Assembly: GCA_033807775.1 (NCBI GenBank)
Contig: JAWVWS010001097.1
Location: forward strand, 248,001 to 312,000
DNA: 64,000 bases
Direction: 5' to 3'
Origin: Saussurea involucrata
Taxonomy: Eukaryota; Streptophyta; Magnoliopsida; Asterales; Asteraceae
In this document: positions 10,550 through 21,477 of the stretch, one piece after another
Layout: the number at the start of each line of letters is the position of its first letter
How positions within the stretch are numbered: the first letter of the stretch is position 1
Position numbers and translations under genes: made by a program
The notes under the pieces: model-generated
Seen by the model: only the letters and a program-made list of their open reading frames with translations
Told to the model about the DNA's origin: nothing
Databases searched by the model: none

Positions 10550-11856
10550 TGTTGGACAACCTAAGGGGGGGGTAAGGTTGTATTTAAAATCTTTTTCTTT
10601 CAAAAAATTCTTTGAACAAATAAATACAGAATAAATAAAGCAGAGATAAATAAATAAGTATACAACAATTATATAAACAGATATAATTTAAATGCACAGC
10701 GGAAATGTAAATAGATAAGGGAAAGAGAATACTTGACAACGGTATTTTTAAAGTGGTTCACCAAACACAAAGTTGGCTAGTCCACCTCGAGAAAATAACA
10801 CTTCTCGGAGATCCAATACGAAACGTGTTCTTTACGGTAGAAACACAAACCTTAATACAACAAACGCGAAACACTCTTCTTTGAGAGATTAATGTGGATC
10901 ACTCACTCTAAATCAAACACTTACAAGAGGGTATAAATTTTAATATGAATAAGCACTCTTGAATAAGGTTTATCACTTGTATATTTTTAGAGAGTTTGAT
11001 CACTTGAGTTGTGTTGCTGATTCAACTAATCGAGAGATTTTAATCTGCTATCAACTCAAGATTTCTTGCTCAAAAATTAATTTTATCAGTTTAAGTGATT
11101 TAGTGTGAGTAAGAAAGCAGCAGAATAATAATCAAATGCTGAGGGAGAATTTATTGCTGAAGTTTGGTGTAGCATTGAAGGCTGCTGGATGCTTGTATTT
11201 ATACTGGATGATCATCAGTCTTGAGAGTTTTCGCGGTATACCGCCAAACCATCGCGGTATACCTGCGTCAGAAAAAGACACTGCAAGGAGAAAGTCAACC
11301 TGCAAAAGATCAACGGCTACAAGTACCCGCGGTATACCGCGTTGCACATGGCGGTATACCGCCTGAAAAAGTTGCTGACAATAGAAGCTTCACATGCAGA
11401 AGATGTGACGGGTGAATAGTGTCGCGGTATACCGCGAAGACCTTGGCGGTATACCGCCTGAAGTATTGTCCAATGAGAGCATGGCAACGCAGGGTTACTT
11501 CGGCTGAACCTCTTTTTGCAGTTGATGAACAGTGACAGAGATTAGATTTAAATAATATAACATATATATATTATATATATTTGATTCAAATATATTTATA
11601 TAGATACGAAATATCCAAGTGATAAAATATTTTAGGGTGTTTATCATTTTAAAATAAAATGACGAAACTCTTCAGACTTGGATTCTTCAGATAAAAAATT
11701 ATCGAGATCATTTAAATATCTGCACACTCAGATAAAATATTAGATAACAAAATAATGCGGTGTGTTTTGTAATCATCAAAATAAATATGGAGATGTGATT
11801 TTATGTGTACCAAAAATATATCATAATATTTAAAGCTGGGTACACTTGCACCAACA
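10550..11856 (-). repeat. Copia-2 5' LTR (right)
   Basis: 1307 bp, same ends and internal palindrome cluster as the left copy. Followed by TATAT (11857-11861), the second target duplication. Confidence 0.93.
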
Positions 11857-11948
11857 TATATGTATGTTAATATGATAAAAATGTTAATTAATAAATGAAA
11901 AGTAAGAATATGATATAAAGTAAATAATTAATTATAAGATATATAGAA

Positions 11949-12741
11949 GGGAAATTAATTAAAATACCCAAAGTTTGACTTTGACTTACCAAAATACCCA
12001 CTTTCTAAACCATTTTACCAAAATACTCATTTTTCCGCGATGGGTTCGCGATCGCGGACCAGGGACCAATTTTGAAAATTAGTCTCCTGCGATCGCGAGA
12101 GGAGTCCCGTGGTGCACACTCATTTGGTGCTTTTGATTTGAAATTTACACTTTCAACCCCTATAATTATTTACTTAGTTTACTTTATACCTTTTACTTTT
12201 CTAATTTTAATTTTATACATTCATCATATTAACACTTATAATCGTTTATTAACTAAAATACGTTAAAAAATACGTTTTAATTTTAACAAGTTACGCCATT
12301 GTAATCGTCTCTTCGATACCTTCGAAATGAGCCTAATATTGAATATTTTTTGATTTAATTATTTTATTATATATCATATATACTACATAAAAGTATTTTT
12401 AATATTTACAATTCATAACATTATAGTTAATTATTTAATTTATGGTACGTCTCTTATTTTTCAATTTTGATTTACAATCTTATCACATTAACATAATAAT
12501 CTTATATTAACTAAATGAAAAATAAAAAACTAATAGGTATAAAGTAAAATAACTAAATAAGTATAATATAATTAAATCAAAGCATTTTGGGCTCATTTCG
12601 AAGGAATCGACGAGACGATATTAATGGTGTAACTTGTTAAAATTAAAAAACATTTTTTAACGTATTTTAGTTAATAATTGATTAAATCGTCAAATTATTT
12701 GGATTATACGTCTCGCTGCATTGCAGCGGGTAAATAACTAG

Positions 12742-12772
<31 letters not shown>

Positions 12773-13479
12773 TTATTTATTTATTTATCAAACTCCTTAA
12801 CATATTTTAACGTGATTATATATATATATATATATATTTATCGAACTTCTTAACATATTTTAACGTAATTATGTATGTTAATGTGATATGTTAAAACGTA
12901 CTTTTTTAACATATTTTAGTTAATATATGATTATTATGTTAATGCGATAAGAGTGTAAAACGAAAATTAAAAAAATAAGAGATATACCATAAATTAAATA
13001 ATTAACTATAATGTTATGAATTGTAAATATTAAAAATACTTTAGTGTAGTATATATGATGTATAATTAAATAATTAAATCAAAAAATATTTAATATTAGA
13101 CTCATTTCGAAGGTATCAAAGAGACGATTACAATGGTGTAACTTGTTAAAATTAAAACGTATTTTTTTAACGTATTTTAGTTAATAAACGATTATATGTG
13201 TTAATATGATGAAGGTGTAAAATTAAAATTAGGAAAGTAAAAGGTATAAAGTAAACTAAGTAAATAATTATAGGAGTTGAAAGTGTAAATTTCAAATCAA
13301 AATCACCAAATGAGTGTGCACCGCCCGACTCCTCTCGCGATCGCAGGAGACTAATTTTCAAAATTGGTCCCTGATCGCGAACCCCATTGCAGAAAAAATG
13401 GGTATTTTGACAAAATGGTTTAGAAAGTGAGTATTTTGGTAAGTCAAAGTCAAACTTTGGGTATTTTAATTAATTTCCC
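11949..13479. mobile_element. MULE-1: Mutator-like foldback element with long inverted arms
   Basis: 1531 bp whose two ends are inverted copies of each other over several hundred bp. The ends read GGGAAATTAATTAAAATACC and its complement. Perfect 9-bp target duplications TATATAGAA flank it (11940-11948 and 13480-13488), the hallmark of the Mutator superfamily. Both arms hold a CpG-rich GCGATCGCG core. The middle contains (AT)n and (TTTA)n microsatellites (about 12741-12840) and no coding sequence, so it is non-autonomous. Confidence 0.88.
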
Positions 13480-13488
13480 TATATAGAA

Positions 13489-14044
13489 TGTAGTTTAAAA
13501 ATTAAAATTATTATTATTGAACATGTGTTGAAAGTTGAAACGTGTGTGAGATTAAATAGATACATGGCATGGGGTGATGGGGGTCCTCTAAATGATATGA
13601 TTATTTTTCAACTTAAACCGGCGTTTATTTTAGTTTTTTTAACTATTATAGAACTTCAAGTTTTCAATATAAATTAGAGTAAATTACAATTTTCATCCTT
13701 GTAGTTTGTTAATAATTATAATTTTCATCCTTATGATTTAAATTTTTTAATTATATTCATATAGTTTATATTTTATTGCTATTTTTGTTTTTGTACTAAT
13801 TTCTACATTTAAGTATAAGGCACTATAAAAATAAAAAATTATAAACCGCTAGGACCAAAATAGATATAAATTGTACTCATAAAAAATATATCAATAAATT
13901 ACAAACCATAAAAACGAGAATCATAATTTTTAAACCATAGGAACGAAAATAATAACTTTTAATAAACCATATGATCAAAGAATGTAATTGACTCTATAAA
14001 ATATAAATTAAATAAGCTTTATTTATAAATGGACAAACTACATG
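13489..14044. other. AT-rich spacer between the two MULEs
   Basis: No coding sequence. Short phrases such as GTAAATTACAATTTTCATCC recall degraded repeat termini, but no paired ends or target duplication could be assigned. Confidence 0.5.
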
Positions 14045-14053
14045 AAAAAAATA

Positions 14054-15316
14054 GGGAATTTAATTAAAATACCCAAAGTTTGACTTTTACTTACCAAAAT
14101 ACCCATTTTTTCAGCTTTTACAAAAATACCCAAAAATCCCGCGACCTATCGCGGGATAGGCTGTTTTTTGAAAAATTTTGATCCCGCTATCGCAGAAGGA
14201 GTCCGGCGGCTGCCCAAAATTTGTGATTTCTAATTCAATGTTACACTTTCAACCCCTATAGTTATTTACTTACTTTACTCTATACCTTTTACTTTCTTAA
14301 TTTTAATTTTACACATTCATCATATTAACACATATAATCGTATTATTAACTAAAATACGTTAAAAATACGTTTTAATTTTAACAAGTTACATCATTGTAC
14401 TCGTCTCTTCGATACCTTCGAAATGAGCCCAATATTGAATATTTTTTGATTTATTTATTTTATTATTGATGGTCCAAGTGTAAGTATTAAAAATTGGCGG
14501 AGGCTTTGTGATGGACAGACATCGATCATTTTGTGCATACTCTGTAACTGCAAATACTTCAGCTCCAAACACACATGAATCATTATCGCCAAATACCCAT
14601 TTTCACAATTCTTAAATGAGTCAAGTGATACCAACTTGTCAAAACCCCATTTCATATTCTTCTCGTGAAACATTGTCCTATTGCCATTCACGATATCTAT
14701 AAACACATACAAATAATAATAATTTAAAACGATTTAATGAATTAGTTAATATATGATTATTATGTTAATGCGATGCGAGTGTAAAACAAAATTGAAAAAA
14801 AATAACAGATGTACCATAAATTAAATAATTAACTATAAGGGTATGAATTGTAAATATTAAAAATATTTTTTATGTAGTATATATGATATATAATAAAATA
14901 AATAAATCAAAAAATATTCAATATTGGGCTCATTTCGAACGTATCGAAGAGACGATTATAATGGTGTAACTTGTTAAAATTAAAACGTATTTTTTTAACG
15001 TATTTTAGTTAATAATACGATTATATGTGTTAATATGATGAAAGAGTAAAATTAAAATTAGGAAAGTAAAAGGTATAAAGTAAAGTAAATAAATAAGTAT
15101 AGGGGTTGAAAGTGTAACATTGAATTAGAATTCACAATTGTATGTGTGACGCGGGACTCATCCCGCGAATGGCAGGATCAAAAAATTTCAGAAAACCCCC
15201 TATCCCGCGATCGCGGGATAGGTCGTGGGATTTTTGGGTATTTTTGCAAAAGTTGTTTAGAAAATGGGTATTTTGGTAAGTCAAAGTCAAACTTTGGGTA
15301 TTTTAATTACATTCCC
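14054..15316. mobile_element. MULE-2: Mutator-like element carrying a host gene fragment (Pack-MULE type)
   Basis: 1263 bp, the same family as MULE-1: identical outer motif (AAAATACCCAAAGTTTGAC) and similar inverted arms. It is flanked by near-perfect 9-bp target duplications, AAAAAAATA and GAAAAAATA. Relative to MULE-1 the centre (about 14467-14743) is replaced by unrelated sequence encoding a MATH-domain fragment. No transposase is present. Confidence 0.85.
14467..14743 (-). pseudogene. Captured MATH (TRAF-like) domain gene fragment
   Basis: On the minus strand the segment encodes KWGFDKLVSLDSFKNCENGY, then after a one-base frame change DNDSCVFGAEVFA, and finally a piece ending FNTYTW. In plant MATH-domain proteins the GFDKF..L.....NGYL and DDTC.FGAEVFV motifs close one MATH repeat, and the YTW motif opens the next. 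The segment therefore spans the C-terminal half of one repeat and the start of another. MATH domains bind substrates for ubiquitin ligase adaptors and related proteins. The frameshift and lack of flanking exons make it a non-coding remnant unless expressed as chimeric RNA. Assignment rests on motif recognition only. Confidence 0.72.
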
Positions 15317-16118
15317 GAAAAAATAACGTATTTTGCCTTTATTCTTTTTGGTAACGTACTTTCAAAACATATGTTTTGGTACCTAAGATGTGTAGTTTCA
15401 AATATTGAAGTACATGAGTAACCGGTTTAATAAGCATTAACCTCTTACCATGCCGATGTGGTGAGTGATGTAGCTTCCAACTCGATATCATTTGATGACG
15501 TGGTTACGGACATAGATTTTTATATTAACATTAGTTTTAAATTTATCCCCGGTCTAACATCTCCGTTAATAACAAGGTTATTTTGGTCTTATTTTCTTTC
15601 TATTTGGTGTTATCCAAGGATTGGGATGAACAATAGTTGGTGGGAATAGAAATTCAGTGTGGAGCGAGGTGGTAAGAGCGGGGAGGGAGGTAAACGAAGT
15701 GGGAAAATGATGGGATTCTTAAAGAAGCAGAGAATTTTGGGGAAGAAGAAGAGAAGATAGAGAGAAGAAGAATGATTTACTGCCAATTTCTGGGGAGTTC
15801 CACCCACTAAGAGTATCCACAACAATGAAATTTAATTCCAATTGCAAATGGGCCACATCAGCGCCCCATCAACTTTGTAATTATCTTGAAATTATCCCCC
15901 AAAACAATGAAATTTCAACCACTTTCTAAAGTGACACCTCATCATAAAAAACTATATTTTAATCAAATAATAACAAAACTACAATTAAATACTCTTTACT
16001 ATAATTTAATATGAAATATTTTATTAATTAAATAACTATAATAAAATAAAATAAATTATTTAAATAAAATATTTAATTTATAAAACATTAAACTAAAATA
16101 CAAAGTAAAAATATTACA

Positions 16119-16265
16119 TTAATCATCATTTTCTTCTTCTCTAAATCTTTGCCAAATCTCTTCAATCAAATCTGATTGTAAACAATGATTTGTTGACCGA
16201 TTACGTACTTGTATATGATTTTGGAGATAGTTTATATCATCAATTTGGGAAAGAAAGTCTCGAAG
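16119..16265 (-). pseudogene. Harbinger transposase C-terminal remnant
   Basis: The minus strand encodes about 47 residues ending LQSDLIEEIWQRFREEENDD followed by a stop. Plant Harbinger (DDE-type) transposases commonly end with a motif of the form LQ.DLVEHIW.KFG.DE. The catalytic DDE core is absent, so this fragment cannot catalyse transposition. Confidence 0.7.
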
Positions 16266-16299
16266 GATAAAGGTAAAAAAGTCATTTTTCATCAAGTTC

Positions 16300-16527
16300 T
16301 ACCGAAAACGAACAAGTGACAATGTTAGAACGCCTGAATATTGAAAAAGAAAAAATTCAGGTGATGAGAAGTTCCACACATTATTTGTGGAAACAGAAAA
16401 ACTTAAGAACAAACGGGAAAATCGGAAAATGATAATGAAGTTGATGGAAATGGATCCCACAACAATGAGCGAACCACAACGGAGATTGTACGAACATCAA
16501 CTTGAAGAACTTCTAAAAGAACAATGA
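16300..16527 (+). pseudogene. Harbinger ORF1 (Myb/SANT-like, NAM-associated C-terminus) remnant
   Basis: A lysine/glutamate-rich coiled-coil segment is broken by one frameshift near 16415-16425. It ends with KLMEMDPTTMSEPQRRLYEH and, seven codons later, a stop. This matches the familiar C-terminus of the accessory DNA-binding protein of plant PIF/Harbinger elements (annotated as NAM-associated or Myb-like). The DNA-binding N-terminus is missing. Confidence 0.65.
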
Positions 16528-17070
16528 TGTATTTTTATGTGTTAAGTTTGTATTTTTTTTTAATATGTAATTTATTTTATTGTACTTTAATAAAAATTAT
16601 ATTTTGCATTTTTTAATATTTATGCCTTTAAAAAAAATTAATATTTTTATTAACAAATAAAATTATTCATACATTTTTTCATAAACATTCTCTACAAAAC
16701 ATCACAAAACATGATTTGACATAAAGCAATTTCTAATTTAGAAATTATTCCCTACAATTTCTTATACTATTCACTGCCACATCAGCAAAAAGTACTGATT
16801 TGACATTTGCAAATTACCAAAACCAATTTCTAATTTAGCAATCATACTCACAACCACTACAATTTCTAATTAAGCAATCCTACATGGCACTTTTGCAATG
16901 CAAATGAAATCCTTGTTGTGGATGCTCTAACTCTTTGATTTAAAATAAAAAGGAATTGTATCCTTACCCTTCATTTGAAACAGAAAGTAATCTACGGTGC
17001 AAATTAAATGAAAAGGAATAAAATAACAAACTCAGCAGCTAGGTAGAGATCCACTGAGGTAATGCCTTCC

Positions 17071-18090
17071 CTACATCTCATAGTCCTTCAATTTAGATGG
17101 TAAATGGGTAATTCTCTTAACCCTTGGTGTGACCTGGCCCATATCATTGCCGCTTTCTGGGAGAGTCACCTTGCCCTCAAGGTGAAAGTGAGGGAAACTG
17201 GAACGAAACTGGTTGAGTTCTTCCCAAGTAGCGTTGTCTGGAGTGGTGTGTTGCCGTTGAACCAACAATTGAACTTCCCATTTACGATTTACTTTAGCTC
17301 GGCGGACTTGCAAAATGTTTTGAGGTAGGAAGTCAGGATGACCTTCGGCAAAGTAGTCAGGTAATGGGGCGACCTGAGCAGTTTCAGGTTGAGGGCAAAA
17401 CTTTAAAACAAAAACATGAAAGACATTGTGGACCTTAGCCGAGGGTGGTAACTGTAAGCGGTACGCCACTTTGCCGATGCGTTCAATGATTAAGAATGGA
17501 CCGAAGTAACGTTTAGCAAGCTTGGGATATGGTCGAGCCTGAACCGAATGTTGACGATACAGTTGTAATTTGACGAATACCCAGGAACCAACCAAAAATT
17601 CCTTGTCTTGATGATGCTTGTCGGCTTGAGTTTTCATGCGTACTTGAGCACGTTGTAGATTGAACTTAACATCATTCAAAAAAGTAGATCGATCACTAAG
17701 CCATGTGTCAAGGTCCGCCACATCAGTAGATCCTGGAACGAAATCGGTGACTAGAGGCGGTGGGTGACCATACACAACGTGGAAAGGAGAATAGCCGGTG
17801 GAACTATGAACGCAAGTGTTGTACCAATACTCAGCCCATGGTAAACAACGGGCCCATTTGGTGGGATGATCACTAGCAATAGCTCGTAAGTAAGTTTCTA
17901 AGCAACGATTTACAACCTCTGATTGACCATCCGTCTGTGGGTGGTAGGCACTACTGAAGTTCAAGGATGTTCCTTGGAGGCGAAATAATTCCTTCCAGAA
18001 AGTGCTAGTGAAGAGCTTGTCTCGGTCCGACACAATGGAGGTTGGAAAACCATGTAATCGTACATATTTTGTGATGAAACGTTCTGCCAA
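17071..18090 (-). pseudogene. Ty3-1 integrase C-terminal part with chromodomain-like tail
   Basis: 339 open residues, internal to the polyprotein. They include the second Asp context (IVSDRDKLFTS), the catalytic Glu context (AYHPQTDGQSEVVNRCLETY), an SH3-like GPFLIIERIGKVAYRLQLP segment and a C-terminal chromodomain-like motif. In chromoviruses this tail guides integration to heterochromatin. It lacks its own start; the upstream integrase lies in another frame. Confidence 0.85.
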
Positions 18091-18751
18091 TTTGGCAGCT
18101 GTAATTGTCTCCGGTAAGGGGCAAAAATGAGCATATTTGGAGAGTCGGTCAACAATGACCTAAATGCATGTATGTCCTTGCGACGGAGGAAGGCGGTGAT
18201 AAAATCCATGGAATCTGCATCCCATGTACGAGTTGGAATAGGCAAGGGTTGTAAGAGACCAGGTTTCGAAGTGTGTGGTTTAACTTGCAAACATGTGCCA
18301 CAACATTGAACATAGGATTGGACCTCATTACGCATTTTGGGCCAATAAAAACTTGCAGACAGCCTTGCAAATGTGACGCGAACACCAGAATGCCCCCCTA
18401 TAAGAGAGTCATGATTGACTGAGATGAGCTGCTGTCAGAAGCCATTAACATCAGGCGCATATATGCGTCCATTAAAGAAAAGAAGACCGTCACGATAGGT
18501 GAAGGGTGTAGATGGATCCAGCTGGTTATGTAACTCATCAATAATTTTTTTTGAAGCAGGGTCAGTCGTTAAAGCGGTGCGAATAGCATCCAGGAATCCT
18601 ACAATAGGCATAGAGATAGCGAATAAGGAGTCGGTGGCTTCGGATGACCAACGTGAAAAGGCATCAGCAGCTTATTGGAGGCTCCTGCCTTGTGCACGAT
18701 TGTAAATTCAAATCCCAGAAGTTTGTTCAACCACTTCTGTTGTTCCGGAGT

Positions 18752-19360
18752 TTAGATGGTTTGAGAAACCAATTGGCGAAGACTTTGGTGATCGGTGAGG
18801 ATGGTAAAAGGCCTTCCTAACAGGTATTGCCGCCATTTTTTAACGGCCGACGTGATGGTAAACATTTCTCTTGAATAAGATGGGGCATGTTGCATACGAG
18901 GATATAGTCGTTTACTATAAAAAGCGAGAGGATGTCCGACTTGAGATAGTACAGCGCCAATAGCAATGCCAGAAGCATCTGTTTCCACACTAAATGGTTT
19001 AGAAAAATCGGGAAGAGCTAAAACCGGTGCTTGCGTCATTGCCTGTTTAAGTGTAAGAAAGGCAATCTCTGCGGATTCGTTCCATATACAAGAATCTTTG
19101 CGCAATAGATCCGTCAAAGGGCCAGCAATGGTAGCGTAGTTCTTTATAAAACGCCGATAATAACCCGTGAGACCAAGGAACCCACGGATCGCAGTAATTG
19201 ATGTAGGTTTAGGCCAAGCCACCATGGTGGAAATTTTGTTAGGGTCAACATGGATGCCAATACCAGAGATGATATGTCCCAAATATTCTATTTGAGATTG
19301 ACCAAAAGCACATTTACTTTGCTTGGCAAAAAAAGCGTTGTCTTGTAACAGTTGCAGCAC
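18752..19360 (-). pseudogene. Ty3-1 RT thumb and RNase H segment
   Basis: About 200 open residues containing CAFGQSQIEYLGHIIS, GLTGYYRRFIKNYA, the RNase H-like FSVETDASGIAIGAVLSQ, and ILTDHQSLRQL. These are standard landmarks of Ty3 RT/RNase H. It is separated by frame changes from the RT fingers and palm upstream and from integrase downstream. Confidence 0.85.
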
Positions 19361-20996
19361 AGTGGCTAATTGCTGTAAATGTAACTCCCACGTACTACTG
19401 TAAATAAGTATAACGTCAAAAAAACAAGAACATACTTACGGAGTTAACGATGAAACATGTTGTTCATGGTTGCTTGAAAGGTGCTCGGAGCATTGGAAAG
19501 CCCAAAAGGCATGACGAGAAACTCGTAATGACCTTCGTGGGTCGAAAGGCTGTTTTGGGAATATCCGTAGGATGGACACGAATCTGAAAATAGCCACTTC
19601 GGAGGTCCAACTTAGAGAAAAACTGCGCTCCATGCAACTCATCAAAAAGTTCATCCACCGTAGGAATGGGAAAGCGGTCCTTCACGGTAATGGAATTAAG
19701 TGCCCGGTAATCGACACAAAAACGCCATGATCCGTCCTTCTTTTTCACCAATAAAACCGGTGAAGAAAATGGACTTGTAGATGGTCGTATCAAACCTTCG
19801 TGTAGCATAACTTGTACCTGACGTTCTAATTCAGATTTTTGAAAATAAGGGTATCGGTATGGTCGAACGTTCACAGGTTGTACATTAGGCAATAGGTTAA
19901 TATGGTGATCAAAGCTTCTGTGAGGAGGTAAGCTTTGAGGTAGTTGGAAGACGGGTGCAAATTGGGTCAAAAGAGATTGGATTGCTGGGTGGGGCGAGGT
20001 ACTGGTTGAGGGTGTGGTGGGTTGATGTGAAGCAGGCATGTGGGAGGGAGTGGGTGACGATTGCAGAAGATGAATGTGAAAGTAAGATGCAGCCGCATCC
20101 GTCTTGTGTAGACGACGAAGCTGATTAAGGGTTATGGGTGAGGGTGGGGCTGTATGTGTGAGACCCTGTAGTTTGATGGCTTGATTGTTAAGAGTAAACT
20201 CCATCGTCAAAGTCCTGTGATCGGTAGTAATAGGTCCCAAGGTGGCTAACCATTGGACGCCTAACACCGCATCCGCACCAGAAAAGTTTAAGACGTGAAA
20301 ATCCACGTCAAATGTATGACCTTGAACCAGTAACTGCACCTGAGAACACCCACCTGTGGTGTGCAATTTTTCACCATTTCCAACAGCCACTGAATGACCG
20401 TGTGAAGTATCCAAAGGAATTCGAAGAAATTGAACAATACGAGGGTAAAGGTAATTATGTGTACTCCCGGTGTCAACCAGAATGGAGACCGGTGATCCAA
20501 ATATAGACCCATAAAACCTGAAAGTCCGCGGATGCGTAGTACCAGTCAACGCATGGAGAGATATCTCCGGAGGTGTTTCAGATGAGTCCATGGAATGGTC
20601 GGTGCCCGATGATGGGTCTGGTTCGTCGCCCTCATCGCCATCGAGCAGTTGCAACAAGAAACGATTCTTACATTTATGACCCGGACGGAACCGTTCATCA
20701 CAATTAAAACACCGCCCTTGAGCCCGACGGCTCTGTTGTTCACTTTCCGTTAATTTGCGAATCGGAGGGGGCAACAGAGGTAGTTTTTGATGTGGGGGAG
20801 GAATGGGTGGTAAGGCTAGTAACGGTTTTGGTGACAAAACTGGTGGTGGGGACGTAATAATCGGATTGGGTGATGGTGTAAAATGATGGGAAGTTTGGGT
20901 ATTCCGATTGAAAGAGGTTCGATTAGAAGTGTATTTCTCTTCAATCGACTTAGCTAAATCGATGGCAGTAGATAAATCAGAAGGTTTATGGATAAT

Positions 20997-21078
20997 GACA
21001 AGGTTATTTTGGTCTTTGGATATTTTCTTTCTATTTGGTGTTATCCAAGGATTGGGAGGAACAATAGTTGGTGGGAAT
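20997..21078 (-). repeat. Ty3-1 LTR-like remnant fused to gag
   Basis: 82 bp matching 15575-15656 lie directly against the middle of gag (the HKPSDLSTAIDLAK codons at about 20950-20990). A deletion appears to have joined an LTR end to internal gag. The open frame that runs through this junction up to 21188 is coincidental. Confidence 0.45.
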
Positions 21079-21477
21079 AGAACAACCTCATATTTAGAGA
21101 GGATAAAACAAACATTCTTGGACAATTTTTTGAATTTCAACGGAAGGCGTTCGAATGGATTTCGAAAAGAGATCGTAACTTTCTGCAAGACTGGGCTGGT
21201 TGGCTGTCCGCACCCCTCAACTGCTGTATGCCATAACCGTAATCGGCTGTTCGTTTTGATCGTTTACGTGGGCTATATAGAGGTGTTCATGTAGATGCGT
21301 CTGATCGGTGTCTGCCTTGTTTTAGTTGGCTTGGTTGTGTGGTTTGTTACTGGCAAACCTTGGTCTTAGCTAGCTGTCATGGATGTAATGTTTCTGGGCA
21401 AGTAACTTTTGCCTCTGTATTGTAAATTAGTGGTGGTAATATATCATGGTTTTGCTCATCAAAAAAATAAAAAATTA
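21077..21477 (+). mobile_element. LINE (L1-type) 3' end
   Basis: Plus-strand codons for FEFQRKAFEWISKR.....DWAGWLSAPL followed by a stop near 21235 match the usual end of plant L1 ORF2 proteins. About 240 bp of 3' UTR follows, ending TTTTGCTCATCAAAAAAATAAAAA. The copy is 5'-truncated, as is typical for target-primed insertion. Confidence 0.7.

Larger units (their letters stand above)
3716..11856 (-). mobile_element. Copia-2: near-complete Ty1/copia retrotransposon
   Basis: An 8.1 kb element on the minus strand. It has two LTRs of about 1.3 kb, a TATAT target duplication, a tRNA-iMet primer site (10536-10547), gag, pol and a polypurine tract (AAAAGGGGGAGAT, 5024-5036, minus strand). Comparing the LTRs by eye I saw only one G-run length change and one substitution, so insertion was recent. 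The long separate gag with coiled-coil segments is reminiscent of Sirevirus-type copia, but the lineage is uncertain. Confidence 0.92.
15811..16929. mobile_element. PIF/Harbinger-type deletion derivative
   Basis: Terminal inverted repeats GAGTATCCACAACAA and its counterpart GAGCATCCACAACAA are flanked by the 3-bp duplication TAA. Both features are typical of PIF/Harbinger. Inside are the C-terminal tails of two convergent genes: a transposase tail on minus (16119-16265) and a Myb-like partner tail on plus (about 16300-16527). The rest of both genes is missing. Internal AT-rich ends extend to the TIRs. Confidence 0.85.
15430..17040 (-). repeat. Possible 3' LTR region of Ty3-1, split by a Harbinger element
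   Basis: About 80 bp at 15575-15656 (CAAGGTTATTTTGG...AATAGTTGGTGGGAATAG) recur at 20997-21078 at the other end of Ty3-1. Sequence between 15660 and 15805 is pyrimidine-rich on the minus strand, like a transcribed leader. This suggests a decayed LTR pair. Terminal TG/CA ends and a target duplication were not found. Confidence 0.35.
17071..20990 (-). pseudogene. Ty3-1 chromovirus gag-pol, decayed
   Basis: Pieces of a Ty3/gypsy polyprotein follow in order on the minus strand. They are: the gag end with one zinc knuckle (CFNCDERFRPGHKC, about 20699-20740); protease with VDTGSTHNYL; RT (about 19464-19960); RT thumb and RNase H (18752-19360); the H2C2 zinc region and integrase (about 17500-18400); and a chromodomain-like tail (about 17100-17330) including WEVQLLVQRQ and ATWEEL. 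Frame changes occur near 19460, 19370, 18750-18400 and 18100. The RT active site reads FFDVILIYS instead of F(V/F)DDIL.YS, so one catalytic aspartate is lost. The gag N-terminus is absent. It is a dead copy. Confidence 0.85.

Noticed and set aside
12072..12266. Matching 64-residue open frames at 12072-12266 and 13167-13361
   Set aside because: They are the two inverted arms of MULE-1, open by chance with no recognisable domain.
20990..21188. N-terminal 70 residues of the long open frame reading into Ty3-1 gag
   Set aside because: This part is the antisense of a LINE 3' end plus an LTR-like remnant; the protein sense is accidental.
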